From: Prevotella sp.
Lineage (GTDB): Bacteria; Bacteroidota; Bacteroidia; Bacteroidales; Bacteroidaceae
Direction: 5' to 3'
Assembly (NCBI GenBank): GCA_018385335.1
Contig: JAHAZN010000068.1
Coordinates: 1-53,820 of the forward strand
Length of the DNA: 53,820 nt
Part shown: piece after piece, positions 24,395 to 33,953 of the stretch
Numbering within the stretch: the stretch's first letter is position 1
Layout of the letters: every line of letters starts with the position of its first letter
The notes under the pieces: generated by a model
Seen by the model: the letters and a program-made list of their open reading frames with translations, nothing else
Database searches by the model: none
Told to the model about the DNA's origin: nothing
Position numbers and translations under genes: made by a program

Positions 24395-25672
24395 TCAGTC
24401 TCTGCGGAAGATATCGCGCGTATAGACCTTTGCCTCGACATCATCCAAACAGCTGTCGTACCGGTTGGCGATAATCGCCTGACTCTGTTCTTTGAAATCC
24501 GCCAGATTGTTTACTACCTTACTGCCAAAGAAAGTGGTGCCATCGGGGAGGGTAGGCTCATAGATGATGATTTCTGCCCCTTTGGCCTTGATGCGTTTCA
24601 TGATGCCCTGTATGCTACTCTGTCTGAAGTTATCAGAATTGGTCTTCATTGTCAGACGGTAAACGCCGATGACACAGCGTCGCTCCTCTGTGGGATTGTA
24701 GTCACCGCGGTTGTAATAGTCATAGTAGCCAGCCATATTAAGTACTCTGTCGGCGATAAAGTCCTTGCGGGTACGATTACTCTCTACGATGGCTTCAATG
24801 AGGTTTTCAGGCACATCTTTATAGTTGGCCAGCAACTGTTTGGTGTCTTTGGGCAGACAATATCCACCATATCCAAACGATGGGTTGTTGTAGTAGTCGC
24901 CCACGCGAGGGTCTAAACTCACACCACGGATGATGCTCTGTGTGTCGAGCCCTTTCATCTCTGCATAGGTGTCAAGTTCATTGAAATAGCTCACGCGGAG
25001 AGCGAGATAAGTATTGGCAAAGAGTTTGACAGCCTCAGCCTCTGTAAGTCCCATAAAGAGGGTATCTATCTCCTGCTTTAACGCACCCTCTTGCATCAGC
25101 TGTGCAAAGCGGTGGGCAGCCTCCTGCAATGTGGAAGCATGATTAGAGATACGATCGGAGGGCGAACCGACAATGATGCGGCTGGGGTAGAGGTTATCGT
25201 AGAGTGCTTTGCTCTCACGCAGAAACTCGGGGGCAAAGAGCAGATGCAGTTCACGACCATATTTGTTGTAGAGACTCTCGCAATAGCCCACGGGGATAGT
25301 GCTCTTGATGACCATCACCGCCTTGGGATTGACAGTCAGGACGAGGTCGATGACATCCTCGATATGGTGAGTGTCAAAGAAATTCTTTACCGGGTCGTAG
25401 TTAGTTGGCGCAGCTATCACTACGAAGTCTGCATCGCGATAGGCACTCTGACCATCGAGGGTAGCAGTGAGGTCGAGTTTCTTCTCTGTAAGATATTTTT
25501 CGATGTAGTCGTCCTGAATAGGTGAAATCTTCTTATTCAGTTTCTCTACTTTTTCAGGGATAACATCTACGGCTGTCACCTTGTGGTGTTGTGCCAACAG
25601 GGTGGCGATGCTCATGCCTACGTAGCCAGTGCCAGCCACGGCTATTCTGAGTTGCTCACTTTTCTGTGTCAT
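24395..25672 (-). CDS. Nucleotide sugar dehydrogenase (UDP-glucose 6-dehydrogenase type)
   Basis: 425 residues. It oxidises the C6 of a UDP-sugar to the uronic acid with two NAD. The NAD-binding motif is [13 protein letters not shown] (residues about 9-21). A central domain carries FAPEFLRE and the catalytic region [28 protein letters not shown] with the active-site Cys. The C-terminal domain (about 300-425) completes the UDP site. GlcUA for capsule or LPS is the likely product, but UDP-ManNAc and related substrates exist in this family. It is a lone gene in this window, 250 bases past the crcB end. Confidence 0.94.
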   Translation of the reverse strand: MTQKSEQLRIAVAGTGYVGMSIATLLAQHHKVTAVDVIPEKVEKLNKKISPIQDDYIEKYLTEKKLDLTATLDGQSAYRDADFVVIAAPTNYDPVKNFFDTHHIEDVIDLVLTVNPKAVMVIKSTIPVGYCESLYNKYGRELHLLFAPEFLRESKALYDNLYPSRIIVGSPSDRISNHASTLQEAAHRFAQLMQEGALKQEIDTLFMGLTEAEAVKLFANTYLALRVSYFNELDTYAEMKGLDTQSIIRGVSLDPRVGDYYNNPSFGYGGYCLPKDTKQLLANYKDVPENLIEAIVESNRTRKDFIADRVLNMAGYYDYYNRGDYNPTEERRCVIGVYRLTMKTNSDNFRQSSIQGIMKRIKAKGAEIIIYEPTLPDGTTFFGSKVVNNLADFKEQSQAIIANRYDSCLDDVEAKVYTRDIFRRD

Positions 25673-25737
25673 ATATGGATATCAATTGTTTCTCTTTTTT
25701 TAACGTAGCATAGTCTGAATTATTGTAGGAATAGGGT

Positions 25738-25745
25738 TAAATTTG
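25738..25745 (+). promoter_or_regulatory. -7 element for trmO
   Basis: TAAATTTG, 55 bases before the trmO start. No good -33 element is found. A reverse-strand TATCTTTG (25778-25785) could serve the dehydrogenase gene. Confidence 0.35.
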
Positions 25746-25799
25746 CAGAACATATCATAGAAAATTACAAAGAGAATCAAAGATAGTCATTAGAAAGAG

Positions 25800-26480
25800 A
25801 TGAAGATAGAACCTATTGCCTATTTCTCCTCGCCCTTCGGAACGAAATTTGGCGTACCTCGCCAGAGTGGATTGTTGGCCGATGTACCAGGAACGGTGCG
25901 GTTTGTGGGAGAGTGGGCGCACGAGGAAGCTGTGAGAGGGATAGACGACTTCGATTACCTATGGTTGATATGGGGGTTCTCACTCAACGAAAAGGCAGAA
26001 AAACACCTCACTGTCCGTCCACCACGCCTTGGTGGCAACGCGAGGGTAGGGGTGTTTGCCACACGCTCCTCTTTCCGTCCTAACAATCTCGCCCTCTCAT
26101 CTGTCAGACTACTCTCTGTCGAGAGACAGCCTAACGGTGCCCCCTTGCTTCATGTACTTGGTGCAGACTTAGCCGACGGAACACCAATCTATGATATCAA
26201 ACCCTATCTTGCCTTCACCGATGCTCATCCCGAAGCCCATGGCGGTTTTGTTGAAAAGGTTGCATGGCAGCGCTTAGAGGTGGAGTGGAGTCGGGAGGCG
26301 ATGACTGATGTTGAGGGATGGTCGGAGTGCGACCGCCAACTGCTCACCGAGGTGCTGAGCGAAGATCCCCGACCTGCCTATCAGCGAGCAGAAAGAGTTT
26401 ATGGACTCTCTTTTATGGGATATGAGGTGACCTTCCTTATTGCCGATAACCATCTTACGGTTTTGAGTTGCAAGAGGTAA
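25800..26480 (+). CDS. trmO: tRNA (N6-threonylcarbamoyladenosine-37) methyltransferase
   Basis: 226 residues of the TsaA/TrmO (UPF0066) family, which methylates t6A37 in tRNA-Thr to m6t6A using SAM. The family opening is IAYFSSPFGTKFGVPRQSG (residues about 6-24), then DDFDYLWLIWGF, and the conserved FATRSSFRPNNLALSSVRL block that binds SAM. The C-terminal part carries IYDIKPYLAFTDA. The length is usual. A Sua5/TsaC-like protein of the same t6A pathway is at 38927. Confidence 0.93.
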   Translation: MKIEPIAYFSSPFGTKFGVPRQSGLLADVPGTVRFVGEWAHEEAVRGIDDFDYLWLIWGFSLNEKAEKHLTVRPPRLGGNARVGVFATRSSFRPNNLALSSVRLLSVERQPNGAPLLHVLGADLADGTPIYDIKPYLAFTDAHPEAHGGFVEKVAWQRLEVEWSREAMTDVEGWSECDRQLLTEVLSEDPRPAYQRAERVYGLSFMGYEVTFLIADNHLTVLSCKR

Positions 26481-26525
26481 GTAAATGTCTGTTGTAAAGA
26501 AGAGATGAAAAAATGTGACTGATAA

Positions 26526-26557
26526 TTTGGAAGATTAGCATATTTTTTCTACTTTTG
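26526..26557 (+). promoter_or_regulatory. Promoter of the histidine-kinase-like gene
   Basis: TTTG (26526-26529) and TACTTTTG (26550-26557) with 20 bases between, a full match. The start codon is 47 bases downstream. Confidence 0.75.
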
Positions 26558-26604
26558 CGCAAGTAACCCCATGATTTTTAATCATTGTGTAATTTTCGAC
26601 TACT

Positions 26605-27375
26605 ATGGAGCTTATGAGTCTAATTGTTTGTGGAATATTCTGCCTTGTCTGTCTGCTGTTTGCCCTTCATTGGCGCAAGGCCTATCGTCGTATGAAAGAG
26701 AGCAACCATACCAAGGGTACCTTCCTTCGGCATTTAAGTAGTGGTATTCGTACTCCGCTTCACTCTGTCTGTGGTTTGGCCGAGGTTATTGCCAAGGAGG
26801 ATGTGTATCTGAGTAAGGAGGAGAAAAAGACCATTTCCGATCAGATCATCAATAATGTGAGCATGATAAGTACACAATTAGAGGAGATGATGGTGTTTGC
26901 CCTTGGCTCCGCTGGCCATCCTATTTATCATGAACGGTTGAATATCAATATGCTGTGTCTCCGTTGCGTGGAATTGTTTAAGGAGACCAAAATGATGAAG
27001 GAGGGCGTGAAGATGCTTTATGATAAAGAGTTGTCTGAAGATTGTTTTGTTTCGTCTGATGGTCATCTTCTTGAACTCGTCATTGGTAAGCTCCTTGGAC
27101 TGGCATGTAGATTCACAGAAAAGGGGCAGATAGTGCTGAATGCTCGTTTGGATGGAGATAAACTCATTATCTCGGTGAGCGATACAGGAGGTGGAATCCC
27201 GGTTAAGCGTTATGCTAAGTTGTTTGATTGGTTTGATGAGCCCGATGAGGGGCGCGATGAGGCAGAACTTGAATTGAGTATTGTTCAGAAAATAGTGAAT
27301 AAACTCGGAGGCTATGTCAATTGGGATAGAACCTACACCGAGGGAACAAAAGTAGAAATCGTGTTGCCGGCTTGA
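26605..27375 (+). CDS. Degenerate sensor histidine kinase-like protein
   Basis: 256 residues: one transmembrane helix (about 4-21), a dimerisation helical hairpin and a GHKL ATPase-like domain. The H-box reads LSSGIRTPLH, so the phospho-accepting histidine of SHEIRTPL is Ser46, and the Glu after it is Gly47. The N-box (LLGLACRFT) has lost the magnesium-binding Asn. The G1 box DTGGG is kept, but the G2 glycines are replaced in DEAELELSIVQKIV. It has no periplasmic sensor domain and no response regulator nearby. It is expressed from its own promoter. A pseudokinase or scaffold is more likely than an active kinase; recent decay is also possible, although the frame is intact. Confidence 0.85.
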   Translation: MELMSLIVCGIFCLVCLLFALHWRKAYRRMKESNHTKGTFLRHLSSGIRTPLHSVCGLAEVIAKEDVYLSKEEKKTISDQIINNVSMISTQLEEMMVFALGSAGHPIYHERLNINMLCLRCVELFKETKMMKEGVKMLYDKELSEDCFVSSDGHLLELVIGKLLGLACRFTEKGQIVLNARLDGDKLIISVSDTGGGIPVKRYAKLFDWFDEPDEGRDEAELELSIVQKIVNKLGGYVNWDRTYTEGTKVEIVLPA

Positions 27376-27390
27376 AGGCAGGAGAGATAG

Positions 27391-27432
27391 AAAAAAGCGT
27401 TATCCCATATCTGTTAGGGGTAACGCTTCTCT
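27391..27432. terminator. Bidirectional terminator between convergent genes
   Basis: AAGCGTTATCCC (27395-27406) pairs with GGGGTAACGCTT (27417-27428), 12 bp with one G-T pair. The A-run at 27391-27396 gives a T-tail to the minus-strand DUF4890 transcript, while the plus side has only weak T content. Confidence 0.75.
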
Positions 27433-27452
27433 TATAGATATCAAGTAATAGC

Positions 27453-27932
27453 TTAGTTTCTTCTCTGAGGCATCTGACGTCTCTTGTTGAGATCGTCTGT
27501 GTATGCCTTATACTGGTCTTCAGTAAAGATAGCGCGGAGAGAGTCGTTATAGGCATTCATGTTCTTACCCATCTTCTGGCGACGTTCCTCTCTTTTCGCC
27601 TTCTGCTCTTCTGTCAGTTCCTTACCTGTCTTCATCTCAGGGCGCTGCTTTGCTCCACCCATCATCTGAGGATGCATACCACCAGGACGGCGACCCTGCA
27701 TGCCGAAGGCGCGTGGACCCATCAGGTCAGCATACTGGATGTTCACCTGCAACAGACGAGCGGTCTGAGCTTCATCAAGACCATATCTCTTGGCGGTGGC
27801 CTCGGTACGCTTCTTAATCATCTCAGTGCGATTGGCATTCATTTTTTCTTTTTTCTCCGAATTATTCTCCTGGGCCATTGCGGTGCTGCCCATGAGGACG
27901 GTGGCGAGAGCCATGATAAATAACTTTTTCAT
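27453..27932 (-). CDS. DUF4890 periplasmic protein, Spy-like
   Basis: 159 residues with a signal peptide (about 1-20, ending AMAQE). The mature part is rich in charged residues, Gln and Met, with helical segments (TARLLQVNIQYADLM, ELTEEQKAKREERRQKM, SLRAIFTEDQYKAYT) and a Gly/Arg/Met-rich loop. It resembles DUF4890 proteins, small Bacteroidota secreted proteins similar in character to Spy/CpxP-type periplasmic chaperones. The biochemical role is not established. A single gene, ended by the hairpin at 27391. Confidence 0.85.
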   Translation of the reverse strand: MKKLFIMALATVLMGSTAMAQENNSEKKEKMNANRTEMIKKRTEATAKRYGLDEAQTARLLQVNIQYADLMGPRAFGMQGRRPGGMHPQMMGGAKQRPEMKTGKELTEEQKAKREERRQKMGKNMNAYNDSLRAIFTEDQYKAYTDDLNKRRQMPQRRN

Positions 27933-28108
27933 TGTCGTTTCTGTTAGTGAGTTAATGATTCTTGTTTCTTGTTTGTTGCAACTGTTTTTTTGACGATGAT
28001 ACCCATGAATGGTTTAATTAGGGATGAGATGAATTCAAATACATCACATCAAAAATCAGCAGAAACGGCGGTAAATCCTTTCTGTGAAGACAGCAGCATG
28101 GAAAATGT

Positions 28109-28139
28109 TTTGCTACTCACAAAAAAAACTATATCTTTG
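28109..28139 (+). promoter_or_regulatory. Promoter of the DUF4738 lipoprotein gene
   Basis: TTTG (28109-28112) and TATCTTTG (28132-28139) with 19 bases between, a full match. The start codon lies 33 bases downstream. Confidence 0.75.
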
Positions 28140-28171
28140 CATTTGAAATATTGACCTAATACAGCAAAACA

Positions 28172-28732
28172 ATGAAGACAAACACTATCCTCTATAGTTT
28201 TCAGTTATCGATGATAACGTTTCTTACAGCCATGGCTCTCTCCATCGTAAGTTGTGGCGAGAAGAAAAAGGCAGATGATATCATCGCCAAGAAGGTGGCA
28301 CAACCCCGTCCGTCGGCTCCCATCAGAATGCAGGAGAGCGATGTGACGCAGACTATCAGTTGGTTGGGAAAAGACTATCTTGTGCGCATCCATCGCCAAC
28401 CGCTTGACAGTGTTATCGTCAAGGATCAGCAAGGTCAACCCTATATTGACAATACCATTGTTCTCACTGTCAAACGAAGCGATGGAAGTCAGTTCTTCTC
28501 TCAGACCTTCACCAAGCAGTCTTTTAGAACACATCTCGAAGGCGACTATCTCGCTACAGGTATTCTTGAAGGTCTGGTATTCGATAAAGTAGAGGACGAT
28601 GTTCTTTGTTTTGCAGCAAGTGTCTGTCATCCACAGACAGATGAGTATATCCCTCTGATTGTCAAGGTTAGCCGTATGGGAGCGGTGACGATGAATCGCG
28701 ATAACCGTCTTGATACCGCTGCTGACGACTAA
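28172..28732 (+). CDS. DUF4738 lipoprotein
   Basis: 186 residues. The N-terminus is a lipoprotein signal: hydrophobic stretch then ALSIVSCGEKKK, so lipidation is expected at Cys28. The body matches the DUF4738 shape (ISWLGKDYLVRIHRQPLDSV, then a beta-rich part with FFSQTFTKQSF) found in Bacteroidota, function unknown. Membrane-anchored and probably periplasm-facing. It is convergent with the HAD gene at 28759 and has its own promoter. Confidence 0.85.
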   Translation: MKTNTILYSFQLSMITFLTAMALSIVSCGEKKKADDIIAKKVAQPRPSAPIRMQESDVTQTISWLGKDYLVRIHRQPLDSVIVKDQQGQPYIDNTIVLTVKRSDGSQFFSQTFTKQSFRTHLEGDYLATGILEGLVFDKVEDDVLCFAASVCHPQTDEYIPLIVKVSRMGAVTMNRDNRLDTAADD

Positions 28733-28758
28733 CATCAGCTGCTTGTCTCGTCTCGAGG

Positions 28759-29484
28759 TTATTCAGAGATAGGAAGAAGGCTGATGAGTGCTTCCGCCTC
28801 TGCCATGCTCTTCACTACGCAGTCAGCTCCCTCGTTAGAGAGCAGTTCATCGGCGAGGGGACCTGTGTTCACAGCAATGGTAAATATGCCTGCTGCTTTG
28901 GCTGCTCTCACACCGAGAGGAGCATTCTCCACGACGATGGCCTCATTAGGTGAGATACCGCAGAGGCTGAGTGCCTTAAGATAAGGTTCAGGGTGCGGCT
29001 TACCCCGTTTCACGTCAAAGGCCGAAACAATCAGTTTGCTAATCACAAAACCATTGAAGTCTGTTGTCAGTTGCTTGAGCAGAGAGTGTTGTCCTGAGCC
29101 AGTCACCACCACGATACCCATCTCCTTCGACTTGATGGTCTTCATCAGATTGATGACCCCAGGCATGATAGTAGCGGCAGGGCGTGTGGCAAAGACGCGC
29201 GACTTCTCAGCATACATCTTTTCCGCCTCCTCGTCGCTTATGTCACGTTGCCACTGTGCCTTAGTGAGCAGTTTGATGGTCTCCACACCCCTCATGCCTT
29301 CATATTTATAGGCTTCGGCTTCACTCATCTCCACTTTATATGTCTTCATCGAGTGATGCCAGGCATAGGCATGGTTGGGCATTGAGTTGTAGAGCACACC
29401 ATCCATGTCAAAGAAAACGGCCTTAGGGAAGAATCCCCCAAAGCCGTTGTTCTTGAGATAATGATTGATAGCTGATTTCATCAT
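28759..29484 (-). CDS. HAD hydrolase, beta-phosphoglucomutase/phosphatase-like
   Basis: 241 residues. HAD motif I is FFDMDGVLYNSMPNH (Asp in DMD), with a helical cap after it, motif II VVVTGSGQ, motif III KRGKPHPEPYL and motif IV VVENAPLG. This arrangement belongs to the beta-PGM/phosphatase-like subfamily (HAD-IA). Substrate is not identifiable. It is the last gene of the lysS-gpsA-pgi-HAD run, 29 bases after pgi, so a sugar phosphate is plausible. Confidence 0.9.
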   Translation of the reverse strand: MMKSAINHYLKNNGFGGFFPKAVFFDMDGVLYNSMPNHAYAWHHSMKTYKVEMSEAEAYKYEGMRGVETIKLLTKAQWQRDISDEEAEKMYAEKSRVFATRPAATIMPGVINLMKTIKSKEMGIVVVTGSGQHSLLKQLTTDFNGFVISKLIVSAFDVKRGKPHPEPYLKALSLCGISPNEAIVVENAPLGVRAAKAAGIFTIAVNTGPLADELLSNEGADCVVKSMAEAEALISLLPISE

Positions 29485-29513
29485 TTCACTATTTCCTCAT
29501 TCATTATTTTCTA

Positions 29514-30878
29514 TTAAGCCATATCTTTTGCCAAACGCTCTTTGATAGCCTTCGAGTCAGCCTCATAGCCTGGTTTGTCGAGCAGAGCGAACATATTTTT
29601 CTTATAAGCCTCTACTCCAGGCTGATTGAAGGGGTTAACACCGAGCACGTTGCCACTGATACCACAAGCTATCTCGAAGAAATAGAGTAGTTGACCCAGA
29701 TAGTATTCGTTGAGTTTGGGCATTGAGATACGTATGTTAGGCACGCCGCCATCAACATGGGCGAGCTGTGTTCCGAGTTCTGCCATCTTGTTCACCTCGT
29801 CCACTCTCTTTCCTGCTAAGAAGTTGAGGCCGTCGAGGTTCTCATCGTCATTGGGGAAGAGCAACTTGCTGTTGGGTTCCTCCACCGAGATGACTGTTTC
29901 GAAGATGGTGCGCTCACCATCCTGAATCCACTGTCCCATGGAGTGGAGGTCGGTGGTGAAATCACACGATGCAGGGAAGATACCTTTCTTGTCCTTGCCC
30001 TCGCTCTCTCCATAAAGCTGTTTCCACCATTCAGCGATGAAATGCAACTTAGGTTGATAGTTCACCATGATTTCAATCTTCTTTCCTGCCTCAGCATAGA
30101 GCGCATTGCGCACTGCTGCATACTGTGCAGCAATATTCTTGTCGAAGGGCACATCAGCACCACAGGCTACCTCCATCTCCTGTGCTCCCTTTACGAGCTG
30201 AGAGATGTCGAATCCGGCACATGCGATGGGCAGCAATCCCACGGGAGTGAGAACGGAGAAGCGTCCACCTACGTTGTCGGGGATAATGAATGATGTGTAT
30301 CCCTCTTTGTCGGCACAGCTACGGGCAGCACCCTTCTTCGCGTCGGTGATGGCTACGATGACACGGCGTGCTTCCTCCTTGCCACGTTGCTCCTCACACT
30401 GTCGTTTCAGTAGGCGGAAGGTGAGGGCTGTTTCTGTTGTCGTACCCGACTTAGAGATATTGATAACGCCGAAGCGCTTGTCCTTGAGGTATTCAGTCAG
30501 TTCGGAAAGATAATCCTCACCGATGTTGTTGCCTGCAAACAGGATGGTAGGATTCTTTTTGTCGCCCACCAACCATGCGAAGGAGTTGCTTAGCGCTTCT
30601 ATCACTGCACGTGCACCGAGATAGCTTCCGCCGATACCTGCCACCACGATAGCCTCGCAGTTCTGTCGCAGTGTTTCAGCACATGCCTGAAGTTCTGCAA
30701 TAAAGGATGGTGAGATGGAAGAAGGAAGATGAAGCCAGCCGAGAAAGTCGTTGCCAGGACAGGTGCCTTTTTCCAGAGCTGTCTGAGCAGCTTTCACTTG
30801 AGGTTGGAGTGCCTCTACTGCACCGTTTCCGAGAAACGATACAGCCTTTCTAAGGTCGAGAGAGATGAACTTTTCCAT
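29514..30878 (-). CDS. pgi: Glucose-6-phosphate isomerase
   Basis: 454 residues. It interconverts glucose-6-phosphate and fructose-6-phosphate in glycolysis. Signature segments are [14 protein letters not shown] (N-terminal SIS), SKSGTTTE (phosphate binding), [14 protein letters not shown] (the family signature) and the C-terminal [11 protein letters not shown] with the catalytic lysine/histidine region near the end. The length agrees with the short Bacteroidota/Firmicutes form. It lies between gpsA (77 bases upstream) and the HAD gene. Glucokinase lies close by at 33977. Confidence 0.97.
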   Translation of the reverse strand: MEKFISLDLRKAVSFLGNGAVEALQPQVKAAQTALEKGTCPGNDFLGWLHLPSSISPSFIAELQACAETLRQNCEAIVVAGIGGSYLGARAVIEALSNSFAWLVGDKKNPTILFAGNNIGEDYLSELTEYLKDKRFGVINISKSGTTTETALTFRLLKRQCEEQRGKEEARRVIVAITDAKKGAARSCADKEGYTSFIIPDNVGGRFSVLTPVGLLPIACAGFDISQLVKGAQEMEVACGADVPFDKNIAAQYAAVRNALYAEAGKKIEIMVNYQPKLHFIAEWWKQLYGESEGKDKKGIFPASCDFTTDLHSMGQWIQDGERTIFETVISVEEPNSKLLFPNDDENLDGLNFLAGKRVDEVNKMAELGTQLAHVDGGVPNIRISMPKLNEYYLGQLLYFFEIACGISGNVLGVNPFNQPGVEAYKKNMFALLDKPGYEADSKAIKERLAKDMA

Positions 30879-30955
30879 TGTTAGATATACTTAAAATTGA
30901 TATTTATGCGTTGTCGGAGACATGCTCCTTCTTTTGTTGAATGCGTAGTTGACGA

Positions 30956-31951
30956 TTATCTGAAAGAGTCAGTGAGGAGTTTTATCTCCACCTGTGGGGA
31001 GATACGCTCATAGAGGATGTTATAAACAGCGTCAAGGATGGGCATATTGACATGAAAATGACGATTTATTTCCTTCATACATTTTGTGCCGAAATAGCCC
31101 TCAGCTATCATCTCCATCTCTATCTGTGCGCTTTTCACACTGTATCCCTTGCCTATCATCGTACCGAAGACCCTGTTGCGAGAGAAGTTGGAATAGCCTG
31201 TAACGAGCAGGTCGCCGAGATATGCCGAGTCATCAACATCACGATCTATTGGTCTTACCGTTTTAAGGAAGCGTGACATTTCTTGTATGGCGTTGGACAT
31301 AAGTACGGCCTGGAAGTTGTCGCCAAACTTGAGTCCGGAACAGATACCTGCTGCTATTGCATAGACATTCTTCAATACCGACGAATACTCTATACCCACC
31401 ACGTCATCACTTGTCTTAGTCTTGATATAGTCGCTCTTGAGCACATCGGCAAAAGCCTTGGCTTTGACAAGATCAGAGCAAGCTACTGTGAGGTAGCTCA
31501 AGCGTTCCAATGCCACCTCTTCGGCATGTGAAGGACCTGCGATGCACGCCAGATTGTCGTAGGGGACATCAAACATACGATGGAAGTATTCTGAGCAGAC
31601 AACATTCTCATCGGGTACGATGCCCTTGATGGCTGTGATGATAAATTTGTCGTGAAGACGCGTCTTCAGTTTCTTCAGATGGTTCTTCAGATAAGGTGAG
31701 GGAGTAACGAAAATAAGCGTGTCATAGGCACGGCAAATCTCGTTGATATCAGAAGAGAACTCAATCTCATCGGTATTGAATCTCACCGATACCAAGTATC
31801 CGGGATTATGCCCCAATCGACGGAAATCCTCTATGCGGTCGTCGCGTCGCATGTACCATCCTATGTGATGGGTGTGTCCCACCACAATCTTTGCGATGGC
31901 TGTGGCCCAGCTTCCGCCGCCTATGATGGCAATTTTTCCGCAGTCGAACAT
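30956..31951 (-). CDS. gpsA: Glycerol-3-phosphate dehydrogenase [NAD(P)+]
   Basis: 331 residues. It makes sn-glycerol-3-phosphate from dihydroxyacetone phosphate for phospholipid synthesis. The nucleotide motif is IAIIGGGSWATAIAKI near residue 8. The substrate region follows with IKGIVPDENVV, GPSHAEEVALE and the conserved lysine in SSVLKNVYAIAAG; the C-terminal domain includes GYSVKSAQ. It is 19 bases after lysS. Confidence 0.97.
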   Translation of the reverse strand: MFDCGKIAIIGGGSWATAIAKIVVGHTHHIGWYMRRDDRIEDFRRLGHNPGYLVSVRFNTDEIEFSSDINEICRAYDTLIFVTPSPYLKNHLKKLKTRLHDKFIITAIKGIVPDENVVCSEYFHRMFDVPYDNLACIAGPSHAEEVALERLSYLTVACSDLVKAKAFADVLKSDYIKTKTSDDVVGIEYSSVLKNVYAIAAGICSGLKFGDNFQAVLMSNAIQEMSRFLKTVRPIDRDVDDSAYLGDLLVTGYSNFSRNRVFGTMIGKGYSVKSAQIEMEMIAEGYFGTKCMKEINRHFHVNMPILDAVYNILYERISPQVEIKLLTDSFR

Positions 31952-31970
31952 GATACCTTATTATATATGC

Positions 31971-33701
31971 TTATTTATTGGCTGCCTCTATCCACTGCTC
32001 GAAGACGTTGAGAGGAGGATTGTCGAGACCGAGTTTGAACTTCTTGTTCACTCCGCACACATCCTGTTGCAGTTTCTGTGCTTTCACCTCACGTATGTCA
32101 GAGGTGAGATAGTAGCCTGCCTTGTTGAACAGCGGTACCCATTGCGCATCGATGCCCAGAGCCTGCCACTCTTCGTTGGTGCTACGTGGAGCTTTTTTCT
32201 CTGGTTTCATCTGTGGGAAGAACAGCACCTCCTGGATGAATGTCTTGCCTGTCATGAGCATCACAAGACGATCAATGCCGATGCCGATACCTGAGGTGGG
32301 AGGCATACCATATTGCAGAGCGCGGAGGAAATCGTGGTCGATGATCATCGCCTCGTCATCGCCCTTGTCTGCCAGTCTCATCTGTTCCTTGAATCTCTCC
32401 TCTTGGTCGATGGGGTCGTTAAGCTCTGAGTAGGCATTGGCCAGCTCCTTGCCGTTGACCATCAGCTCGAAACGCTCGGTGAGTCCTGGCTTGCTGCGGT
32501 GCATCTTGGTGAGTGGTGACATCTCCACGGGGTAGTCGGTGATGAAGGTGGGCTGAATGAATGTTCCTTCACAATATTCGCCGAAGAGTTCGTCAATGAG
32601 TTTGCCCTTACCCATTGTCTCATCAACCTCCATTCCTTTCTCGCGGCAGAAGGCACGAATCTCTTCTTCTGTCTTGCCGTTGCAGTCGAAGCCCGTCTTC
32701 TCTTTGATAGCTTCAAGGATGGGCAGACGACGGTAGGGGGCTTTGAAGCTGATGATTTGTCCGTCTATCTCTCTCTCTGGTTTGCCGTTGACGGCGATGC
32801 AGACTGCCTCAAGCAGCTGTTCGGTGAACGACATCATCCAGTTGTAGTCTTTATACTGTACATAGAGTTCCATGCAGGTGAACTCGGGGTTGTGGTTGCG
32901 GTCCATACCCTCGTTGCGGAAGTTCTTACCTATCTCATAGACACCCTCAAATCCGCCCACGATGAGTCGCTTGAGATAGAGCTCGGTGGCGATACGCATG
33001 TACATATCGGTGTTGAGTGCATTGAAATGGGTAATGAATGGGCGGGCACTCGCACCTCCTGCAATGGCCTGGAGGGTGGGCGTCTCAACTTCTGTATATC
33101 CTGCTTCGTCGAGTACGCGACGGATGGTGCGGATCACAGTGGCACGCTGTAGGAACGTGTCCTTGACGCCCTCATTAACAACAAGGTCAACATAACGCTG
33201 ACGATAGCGCAGTTCGGGGTCGTCAAACTTATCATAGGCCACGCCGTCCTTATATTTCACGATGGGCAGTGGTTTCAGAGACTTTGATAACAGTGTTAGT
33301 TCGCGGGCATGGACAGAGATTTCTCCCGTCTGTGTACGGAATACATAACCCTTGACACCAATAAAGTCGCCAATATCCAAAAGACGCTTAAACACTTTGT
33401 TGTATAAATCTTTGTCTTCGCCGGGACAGAGATCGTCGCGCGAGATATACACCTGAATACGTCCTTTGGAGTCTTGCAGTTCGGCAAAACTTGCCTTACC
33501 CATCACTCTTCGTCCCATCAGACGTCCTGCGATGCACACCTCACGCGGCTCCGCTTCGTCAACGAAGTTGTCCCTGATATCGGTGCTGAAGGCACTGGTA
33601 GGATACGCTGCTGCGGGGTAGGGGTCGATGCCCATTGCTCGCAACTCCTGCAGACTTTCACGTCTGCCTATTTCTTGTTCACTGAGTTCTAAAACGTTCA
33701 T
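31971..33701 (-). CDS. lysS: Lysyl-tRNA synthetase, class II
   Basis: 576 residues. It has an N-terminal OB-fold anticodon-binding domain (VCIAGRLMGRRVMGKASF, about residues 54-71) and a class II catalytic core. Motif 2 is FRNEGMDRNHNPEFT and motif 3 SGIGIGIDRLVMLMT. The extra C-terminal segment (about 510-576) is common in Bacteroidota. It is the first gene of the lysS-gpsA-pgi-HAD operon, with a -7 element 28 bases upstream. A candidate small RNA starts on the opposite strand about 170 bases away. Confidence 0.97.
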   Translation of the reverse strand: MNVLELSEQEIGRRESLQELRAMGIDPYPAAAYPTSAFSTDIRDNFVDEAEPREVCIAGRLMGRRVMGKASFAELQDSKGRIQVYISRDDLCPGEDKDLYNKVFKRLLDIGDFIGVKGYVFRTQTGEISVHARELTLLSKSLKPLPIVKYKDGVAYDKFDDPELRYRQRYVDLVVNEGVKDTFLQRATVIRTIRRVLDEAGYTEVETPTLQAIAGGASARPFITHFNALNTDMYMRIATELYLKRLIVGGFEGVYEIGKNFRNEGMDRNHNPEFTCMELYVQYKDYNWMMSFTEQLLEAVCIAVNGKPEREIDGQIISFKAPYRRLPILEAIKEKTGFDCNGKTEEEIRAFCREKGMEVDETMGKGKLIDELFGEYCEGTFIQPTFITDYPVEMSPLTKMHRSKPGLTERFELMVNGKELANAYSELNDPIDQEERFKEQMRLADKGDDEAMIIDHDFLRALQYGMPPTSGIGIGIDRLVMLMTGKTFIQEVLFFPQMKPEKKAPRSTNEEWQALGIDAQWVPLFNKAGYYLTSDIREVKAQKLQQDVCGVNKKFKLGLDNPPLNVFEQWIEAANK

Positions 33702-33729
33702 GCTTTTTTCGTTTCTTGATTCTTGCCTG

Positions 33730-33737
33730 CAAATTTA
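33730..33737 (-). promoter_or_regulatory. -7 element for the lysS operon
   Basis: TAAATTTG on the minus strand, 29 bases before the lysS start. A TTG-like -33 is present only at an unfavourable spacing of 17. Confidence 0.45.
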
Positions 33738-33831
33738 CGAAATTTTTTGAGAAAAACAATTATTGTTACCTCTTTAATTCATTATCGATGAAATGAGTAG
33801 AGATGATAACTTAAAAAAATATTTAAAAATA

Positions 33832-33863
33832 TTTGGAAGTAGTCAGATAAATTTCTATATTTG
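33832..33863 (+). promoter_or_regulatory. Promoter of the candidate small RNA
   Basis: TTTG (33832-33835) and TATATTTG (33856-33863) with 20 bases between, a full match. Transcription is expected to begin at about 33868-33871. No reading frame follows. Confidence 0.75.
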
Positions 33864-33867
33864 CAGC

Positions 33868-33953
33868 GATAAGTTATCCTCAGCCATTGCTGAAGAACCT
33901 TATCTTCCGTAAAGAAAGTGGGTTGGAGCGTCCTGTTCCAACCCCATTTTTTT
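33868..33953 (+). ncRNA. Candidate small RNA, about 86 nt
   Basis: The stretch between the promoter and a clear terminator contains no open frame of note. The expected 5' end, GATAAG (33868-33873), pairs with CTTATC (33899-33904). Inside, CAGC (33881-33884) pairs with GCTG (33889-33892) around a CATT loop. The terminator stem follows. The 5' stem starts where the promoter predicts the first transcribed base. The Rfam family Bacteroidales-1 is described as an RNA bounded by a phylum-type promoter and terminator and is the first thing to compare; I cannot confirm identity. It is convergent with glk and divergent from lysS. Confidence 0.7.
33920..33953 (+). terminator. Terminator of the small RNA, shared with the ROK kinase gene
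   Basis: GGGTTGGA (33920-33927) pairs with TCCAACCC (33937-33944), followed by seven T at 33947-33953. An outer perfect 10-bp inverted repeat (33908-33917 and 33957-33966) encloses it, so it may also stop transcripts arriving from the glucokinase gene on the other strand. Confidence 0.8.
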
